The notes under the pieces: model-generated
Told to the model about the DNA's origin: nothing
The model's database searches: none
The model's input: only the letters and a program-made list of their open reading frames with translations
In this document: one piece after another, positions 59,829 through 64,000 of the stretch
How the letters are laid out: every line of letters begins with the position of its first letter
How positions within the stretch are numbered: the stretch's first letter is position 1
Assembly (NCBI GenBank): GCA_024401275.1
Contig: JAKSLJ010000003.1
Location: 62,001-126,000 of the forward strand
Reading direction: 5' to 3'
From: Bacteroidaceae bacterium
Lineage (GTDB): Bacteria > Bacteroidota > Bacteroidia > Bacteroidales > Bacteroidaceae
DNA: 64,000 bases
Position numbers and translations under genes: made by a program

Positions 59829-60821
59829 TTATGAGAATTGGTTTTCAACGACGTCGCTGAGCACGTCCTTCATTTCGAGTCCGGCAGCGCGAACCTGCTG
59901 AGGAATGAAGCTTGTAGCCGTCATGCCAGGTGTTGTATTCACCTCAATCATGTTAATCTTATCTTCTCCGTTTTCGTTAGAGATGATATAGTCAATGCGG
60001 ATAATGCCGTTTGCGTTTAGAATGTCGTAGATAGCCTCTGTAACCTTTGCAACGCGAGCGGCAGTTTCTTCAGAAAGGCGTGCTGGCGTGATTTCCTTAA
60101 CCTGTCCGTTGTATTTTGCATCATAGTCAAAGAACTCATTGTCCGTAACAACCTCAGTGGCTGGCAGTACTACAGTCTTATCCTGTGTCTTGTAGATGCC
60201 CTGTGAGATCTCAATGCCACCAACGAAACCTTCTACCATGACATCAGAGTTCTCAAGGAGAGCCTTGCGGATGGCTGGTGCGAGGTGGTCGCGCTGCTTA
60301 ACTTTTGTTACGCCGAAGCTGCTGCCGCCGGCAACTGGCTTCACGAAACATGGCATTCCTACCTTTTCCTCAATGGCAGCTTCGTCGATTTTGTTGGCGT
60401 TCATTTTGCGGATGAGCACGCTCTCAGCAACGCGAACGCCAAAGCCGCGAAGGTACTGGTTGAGCACGAACTTGTTGAAAGTCATTGCTTCTACGAGTAC
60501 GCCGCTGGTAGAGTAGGGGAGGTTGATGAGGTCGAAGTAACCTTGGAGAAGGCCGTTCTCGCCTGGAGTTCCGTGGATTGTGATGTAAGCATAGTCAAAG
60601 AACACTGTGCTGCCATCCTCCTTGAAAGAGAAATCCCTGCGGTCAATCTTTGCCTTACGACCATTATTGAGCATAACGTGCCAGTCGTTGGCACGAATGA
60701 GCACGATGTAAGTGTTGTATTTGTCGTTGTCGAAGAAAGACTTGAGTCCTTCTGCCGAGCGGAGAGAGACCATGTATTCTGAAGAGTCTCCGCCGCAAAC
60801 TATAGCGATATTGCGTTTCAT
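59829..60821 (-). CDS. ddl: D-alanine--D-alanine ligase
   Basis: 330 residues from ATG 60821, giving MKRNIAIVCGGDSSEYMVSL. An earlier ATG (60950) would translate the hairpin repeats and is rejected. ATP-grasp motifs: IHGTPGENGLLQGYFDL, MPCFVKPVAGGSSFGVTKV, VEGFVGGIEISQGIY, RIDYIIS and NMIEVNTTPGMTATSFIPQQ. It makes D-Ala-D-Ala for peptidoglycan. It is the third gene of the PASTA-rluD-ddl-acyltransferase run. Confidence 0.95.
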   Translation of the reverse strand: MKRNIAIVCGGDSSEYMVSLRSAEGLKSFFDNDKYNTYIVLIRANDWHVMLNNGRKAKIDRRDFSFKEDGSTVFFDYAYITIHGTPGENGLLQGYFDLINLPYSTSGVLVEAMTFNKFVLNQYLRGFGVRVAESVLIRKMNANKIDEAAIEEKVGMPCFVKPVAGGSSFGVTKVKQRDHLAPAIRKALLENSDVMVEGFVGGIEISQGIYKTQDKTVVLPATEVVTDNEFFDYDAKYNGQVKEITPARLSEETAARVAKVTEAIYDILNANGIIRIDYIISNENGEDKINMIEVNTTPGMTATSFIPQQVRAAGLEMKDVLSDVVENQFS

Positions 60822-60841
60822 ATTCTGTGGTTTTATGTTAA

Positions 60842-60911
60842 TACCGAAGCCGAAAGCTTCGGGAACGGTGGTTGCTTTTGACCGAAGTTGAAACTTCGGG
60901 AACGGTGGTTT
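60842..60911 (-). repeat. Two REP-like hairpin units upstream of ddl
   Basis: CCGAAGC-cgaaa-GCTTCGG-GAACGGTGG (60843-60870) and CCGAAGTTgaAACTTCGG-GAACGGTGG (60882-60908), same family as 59723-59827. Confidence 0.75.
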
Positions 60912-60912
60912 C

Positions 60913-61953
60913 TTAGTTGGATGTGAGGCGGTAGTTGTCCCACTTCTCAAAGAGGGCTTTGAGGTCGTCGGCGATTTCCGAGTTGAAGTTCAGTTGCTCG
61001 CCAGTGATAGGATGCTCGAAACCGAGTGTCTTGGCATGGAGAGCCTGTCGCGGACAAATCTTCATGCAGTTGTTTATGTACTGCTTATAAGATGTGGTGC
61101 GCTCGCCTCGCAGTATCTGGTCGCCGCCGTAGCGCTCATCGGCAAACAGCGGATGGCCGAGGTGCTTCATGTGAGCTCGTATCTGATGAGTTCGTCCTGT
61201 CTCCAGTCGGCATTCTATCAGCGTGGTGTAGCCATAGCGCTTAAGAACCTTGTAGTGCGTGATAGCTGGCTTTCCGATTTCCGAGTCCGGTGGGAATACT
61301 GCCATTTGCATACGGTCTTTCGGGTGGCGTGCGATGTTACCTTCTACCGTGCCTTCGTCTTCTACAAAGTTTCCCCAAACAAGCGCCTGATAAGTTCGGC
61401 GGCAAGTGTGGTTGAAGAACTGAAGGGCAAGTCCCGTTTTAGCCTGAGCTGTCTTTGCAATGACGAGAAGTCCGCTTGTGTCCTTGTCTATTCTGTGCAC
61501 CAAGCCCACTTCCGGGTCGTTGGCGTCGAAGGTCTTTACGTCCCTCATGTGCCATGCAACAGCGTTGATAAGTGTGCCGTGATAGTTTCCGCATCCTGGG
61601 TGTACGACAAGTCCGGCTGGTTTGTTTACCACCATCAAGTGCTCGTCTTCATAGACTATTTCAAGCGGAATATCTTCTGCGATAATCTTGTTCTCGTAAG
61701 GCGGACGATCAAGCATCAAAGTGATGACGTCCTTAGGTCTTACCTTATAGTTTGACTTTACAGGTTTGCCATTGACGAAGAGCTGCCCTGCTTCAGCCGC
61801 CATCTGTATGCGGTTGCGAGAAGTGTGCGGTCTAAGCTCCACGAGATATTTGTCTATTCTCACCGGAGTTTGTCCGCTATCCACCTCCATGCGGAAATGC
61901 TCAAAGAGTTCCGCGTCAAGGTTTTCTATGTCAATGTTGTCCTGTTCTGTCAT
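60913..61953 (-). CDS. rluD: Ribosomal large-subunit pseudouridine synthase (RluD family)
   Basis: 346 residues. An S4 RNA-binding domain at ~25-90 (RIDKYLVELRPHTSRNRIQM) and pseudouridine synthase core with GLVHRIDKDTSGLLVIAKTA (catalytic Asp in HRIDKDTSG), RTHQIRAHMKHLGHPLFAD. It converts uridines of 23S rRNA to pseudouridine. Three bases downstream of the PASTA gene. Confidence 0.94.
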   Translation of the reverse strand: MTEQDNIDIENLDAELFEHFRMEVDSGQTPVRIDKYLVELRPHTSRNRIQMAAEAGQLFVNGKPVKSNYKVRPKDVITLMLDRPPYENKIIAEDIPLEIVYEDEHLMVVNKPAGLVVHPGCGNYHGTLINAVAWHMRDVKTFDANDPEVGLVHRIDKDTSGLLVIAKTAQAKTGLALQFFNHTCRRTYQALVWGNFVEDEGTVEGNIARHPKDRMQMAVFPPDSEIGKPAITHYKVLKRYGYTTLIECRLETGRTHQIRAHMKHLGHPLFADERYGGDQILRGERTTSYKQYINNCMKICPRQALHAKTLGFEHPITGEQLNFNSEIADDLKALFEKWDNYRLTSN

Positions 61954-61956
61954 ATA

Positions 61957-62751
61957 TTACTGTGGTTCGCCGTCAGGATTTGACTGAACGCTCTTCTGCT
62001 GTTTCTCGCGAACGAGCTGTTCGATTTCGCTGTCAAGGTTTCGCTGAACTTCGTTCTGTACTTCCTCTTCAGTGTAAGTTACTGTGTTTTCGCTATTTGA
62101 AGAGCTCTGACCAGAGTTGCTGCGAGTCGTGTTGTTGTTATACAAATCTTCTTCCATATAATAATAAGGAGAAGGAATGTAGGTTACAGAGTCGCCGAGA
62201 TCACGCTTTCCGTCGCCGACAAGCAGTACGAGTCGAGCTTCCACAGAAACCTTGTCGCCAGTTTTTGCGTTCTTGTTGTTTATCTTGATGCCATAAAGCC
62301 ATTCCTTTTCACCGGCAATGTACTGAATGTCAATGCGCTTGAAGCCGGCAGCCTGGAGAATTGCCTTTGCTTCGCGAGCGCTACTATTGTCGATTACGTC
62401 AGGAAGAGTCTTGATGGCTGAGTGTCCTGCATTGATGACCACATATATGATGCGACCAGGCTTAACCACTCTTCCCGGAGACGGAATCTGCTCAAGCACG
62501 ATGTCAGCAGGCAGGTTCTTGAGGTACAAAGTGTCCGAAACTTGAATGATAAGGCCTTGTTTCATCAATTCCTTCTTTGCGGCCTTGATGGTTTTCTTCT
62601 TGACATTTGGAACTTTTATCTTCTCACCATGGTGAGTATAAGGGTTGAGAGCAAAGAATGCTCCCGCAATGATTGCTATAAGCAAAAGTATTGCAGCCAA
62701 GAAATTCATGGCTACCTTCTTGCTGAAAAAGTCTTTAAGAAATTCTTTCAT
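61957..62751 (-). CDS. PASTA-domain membrane protein
   Basis: 264 residues. One membrane helix (FLAAILLLIAIIAGAFFAL) near the N-terminus, then three PASTA repeats (IKVPNVKKKTIKAAKKELMK, LPDVIDNSSAREAKAILQAA, and PADIVLEQIPSPGRVVKPGR as spacer) and a Glu/Gln-rich C-terminus. PASTA domains bind uncrosslinked peptidoglycan or muropeptides. Its place before rluD and ddl suggests a role in cell-wall growth. No kinase domain is attached. Confidence 0.87.
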   Translation of the reverse strand: MKEFLKDFFSKKVAMNFLAAILLLIAIIAGAFFALNPYTHHGEKIKVPNVKKKTIKAAKKELMKQGLIIQVSDTLYLKNLPADIVLEQIPSPGRVVKPGRIIYVVINAGHSAIKTLPDVIDNSSAREAKAILQAAGFKRIDIQYIAGEKEWLYGIKINNKNAKTGDKVSVEARLVLLVGDGKRDLGDSVTYIPSPYYYMEEDLYNNNTTRSNSGQSSSNSENTVTYTEEEVQNEVQRNLDSEIEQLVREKQQKSVQSNPDGEPQ

Positions 62752-62871
62752 GCGGCAAAGTTATAAAAAAAACAGAAAGGAGCAAAGCATTTGCCTTACT
62801 TCTTTCTGATTTGAGCGTTTTTCTTGCTAAGAATACGCTAATTCCGTGCAAAAATGTCTTGAAATCACGAT

Positions 62872-63027
62872 TTACTTTCCATGATGTTCGTCGGAAACAG
62901 TGAGCTTCTTGCGACCCTTTGCGCGACGAGAAGCGAGGACGCGACGGCCGTTCTTTGTAGCCATACGCTCACGGAAACCGTGCTTGTTTACTCGTCTTCT
63001 GTTGTGAGGTTGAAATGTTCTTTTCAT
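62872..63027 (-). CDS. rpmH: 50S ribosomal protein L34
   Basis: 51 residues: [20 protein letters not shown] then [20 protein letters not shown], the L34 signature ([11 protein letters not shown]...KHGFR..M.T.NGR.VL..RRAKGR). It is too short for many ORF finders. Its C-terminus ([12 protein letters not shown]) is slightly extended, as in Bacteroidota. Start ATG 63027; divergent from efp. Confidence 0.97.
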   Translation of the reverse strand: MKRTFQPHNRRRVNKHGFRERMATKNGRRVLASRRAKGRKKLTVSDEHHGK

Positions 63028-63074
63028 AATCGATTATGTTTTTATTTTTTTATCTTTTAACCACTTTTGGGCTG

Positions 63075-63082
63075 CAAAATTA
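63075..63082 (-). promoter_or_regulatory. -7 promoter box of rpmH
   Basis: On the minus strand TAATTTTG (63082-63075) followed by CAGCCC, 48 bases before the rpmH ATG. Confidence 0.65.
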
Positions 63083-63145
63083 CATAAATCTTTTGAAATG
63101 AGCAAGAAAAACTAAAAAAAATGCAACTTTTTTGATAAAAAGTAG

Positions 63146-63153
63146 TAACTTTG
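63146..63153 (+). promoter_or_regulatory. -7 promoter box of efp
   Basis: TAACTTTG followed by CAGCC, 41 bases before the efp ATG. Back to back with the rpmH promoter. Confidence 0.7.
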
Positions 63154-63193
63154 CAGCCGAAAACAGAAAACATAAATCTAAAATAATAAGAAA

Positions 63194-63760
63194 ATGATTC
63201 AATCACAAGACATTAAGAAGGGTACTTGTATCCGTATGGATGGTGGCATCTGGAGATGCATCGAATTCCAGCACCGTAAGCCAGGTAAGGGCAACACTGT
63301 AATGAACACAAAGCTTAAGAACGTAGCTGACGGTCGCGTTCTTGACCGTACTTTCCAGGTTGGTTTCAAGCTTGAGGATGTTGCTATCGAGCACCGTGAC
63401 TATCAGTTCCTCTATCCAGAGGGCGATCAGCTCATCTTCATGAGCATGGAAACATTCGAGCAGATTCCTATCGCTAAGGACAACATCGTAGGCGTTGACT
63501 TCATGAAGGAGTCAGACATCGTGACTGTTGTTTCTGATACAACTGACGGTACAGTTCTCTACGCTGAAATGCCTGTTAAGACAAACCTCCGCATCACTCA
63601 CAGCGAGCCAGGTATCAAGGGCGATACTGCTACAAACGCAACAAAGCCTGCAACTCTCGAGACTGGTGTTGAAATCCGCGTTCCTCTCTTCATCGACGAA
63701 GGTGAACTCGTACAGGTTGATACTCGCGACGGTAGCTACCTCGGTCGTGTAAAGGAGTAA
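63194..63760 (+). CDS. efp: Elongation factor P
   Basis: 188 residues. The KOW domain has CIEFQHRKPGKGNTVMNTKL with the conserved modifiable tip Lys33 (KPGKGN); the C-terminal OB domains end TLETGVEIRVPLFIDEGELV-QVDTRDGSYLGR. EF-P rescues ribosomes stalled on polyproline. It has its own promoter. Confidence 0.96.
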   Translation: MIQSQDIKKGTCIRMDGGIWRCIEFQHRKPGKGNTVMNTKLKNVADGRVLDRTFQVGFKLEDVAIEHRDYQFLYPEGDQLIFMSMETFEQIPIAKDNIVGVDFMKESDIVTVVSDTTDGTVLYAEMPVKTNLRITHSEPGIKGDTATNATKPATLETGVEIRVPLFIDEGELVQVDTRDGSYLGRVKE

Positions 63761-63809
63761 TTTATTGTTCGCATATGCGTGCGAGGCTAATGCCTTTTAG
63801 ACCATAATA

Positions 63810-64000
63810 ATGGCAGTTAAATATTCAATAATCGTTCCGGTTTATAACAGGCCGGATGAAGTGAACGAACTCCTTGAAAGTTTGATGACTCAGACTTTCA
63901 AGGGGTTTGATGTTATAATCGTAGAAGACGGATCGGCTGTACCGTGCAAGGAAGTGTGCGACAAATATGCCGACCTGCTTCCTATACATTATTATAATAA
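63810..64000 (+). CDS. Glycosyltransferase family 2, cut by window edge
   Basis: From ATG 63810 the product reads MAVKYSIIVPVYNRPDEVNE, then VIIVEDGSAVPCKEVC, the GT-A nucleotide-binding start of GT2 enzymes. It runs off the window after 63 codons, before the DxD and acceptor regions. Start lies 49 bases after efp with no separate promoter visible. Confidence 0.85.
   Translation, partial: MAVKYSIIVPVYNRPDEVNELLESLMTQTFKGFDVIIVEDGSAVPCKEVCDKYADLLPIHYYN

Noticed and set aside
60822-60950. N-terminal extension of Ddl
   Set aside because: The extension translates the hairpin repeats and precedes the conserved MKRNIAIVCGG start.
62872-63193. Replication origin beside rpmH
   Set aside because: rpmH is near oriC in some bacteria, but there is no dnaA, rnpA or DnaA-box cluster here.

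Overview
The window looks like a chromosomal segment of a gut- or oral-type Bacteroidota, most likely Prevotella or a close relative. The evidence is: repeated Bacteroidota promoters (-7 TAnnTTTG, often with a -33 TTTG about 19-21 bases upstream), few Shine-Dalgarno sequences, a type IX secretion-like C-terminal tail on a BspA-type leucine-rich-repeat protein, DUF4369/TlpA thioredoxin, DUF6057-like and AAA_14/DUF4143 families, and many lipoproteins. I had no database access. Family names come from motifs and gene length.

Layout. 1-10 kb: a truncated membrane-protein gene, a two-gene SDR / iron-alcohol-dehydrogenase operon, a large surface LRR protein with a tiny membrane peptide upstream and a small MKKTYIAP-type protein downstream, and a secreted GH2 glycosidase. 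10-25 kb: a membrane protein and a CxxCH lipoprotein, then a surface-glycan cluster (UDP-galactopyranose mutase, a cytidylyltransferase/aminotransferase fusion, an ornithine-cyclodeaminase homologue, LicD, a flippase, GT4, hexapeptide acetyltransferase, acyltransferase-3, GT2). This cluster probably makes a galactofuranose-containing polysaccharide carrying phospho-linked amino groups. A DUF4143 ATPase gene with its own phased-repeat promoter sits inside it.

25-32 kb: a lipoprotein, then an apparently GATC-specific restriction-modification island (DpnM-, DpnB-, DpnA-like, plus a MutH/Sau3AI-like second nuclease and an unrecognised protein with an HhH-GPD glycosylase-like region). It is flanked by two direct copies of a ~130-bp repeat. 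32-42 kb (minus strand): a deoxyribosyltransferase-like protein, a secreted epimerase/GH30 fusion, glycosyltransferase, acyltransferase, HAD phosphatase, S41 protease and ParE, then tRNA-Gln. 42-48 kb: rsfS-ftsH-cdsA, a TlpA-like thioredoxin and a small secreted protein.

47.9-54.3 kb is a second defence/accessory zone. It holds a zeta-toxin relic, a PIN-domain toxin-antitoxin pair, an elaborately self-pairing ~200-nt element ending in a terminator (candidate structured RNA), a type III Mod/Res pair, a decayed second DUF4143 ATPase, and two different arrays with exactly 22-bp periodicity. 54-58 kb carries exported proteins (YARHG, plant-type LRR lipoprotein, T9SS-tail-like protein). 58-64 kb is housekeeping: PASTA protein, RluD, Ddl and a PlsC-like acyltransferase on the minus strand with a family of small hairpin repeats, then rpmH, efp and the start of a GT2 gene.

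The most interesting items are the expanded GATC restriction island with its glycosylase-like protein, the structured element at 49.28-49.50 kb, the 32-bp-phased triple repeats in front of both DUF4143 ATPase genes, and the 22-bp-period arrays at 53.95-54.21 kb.
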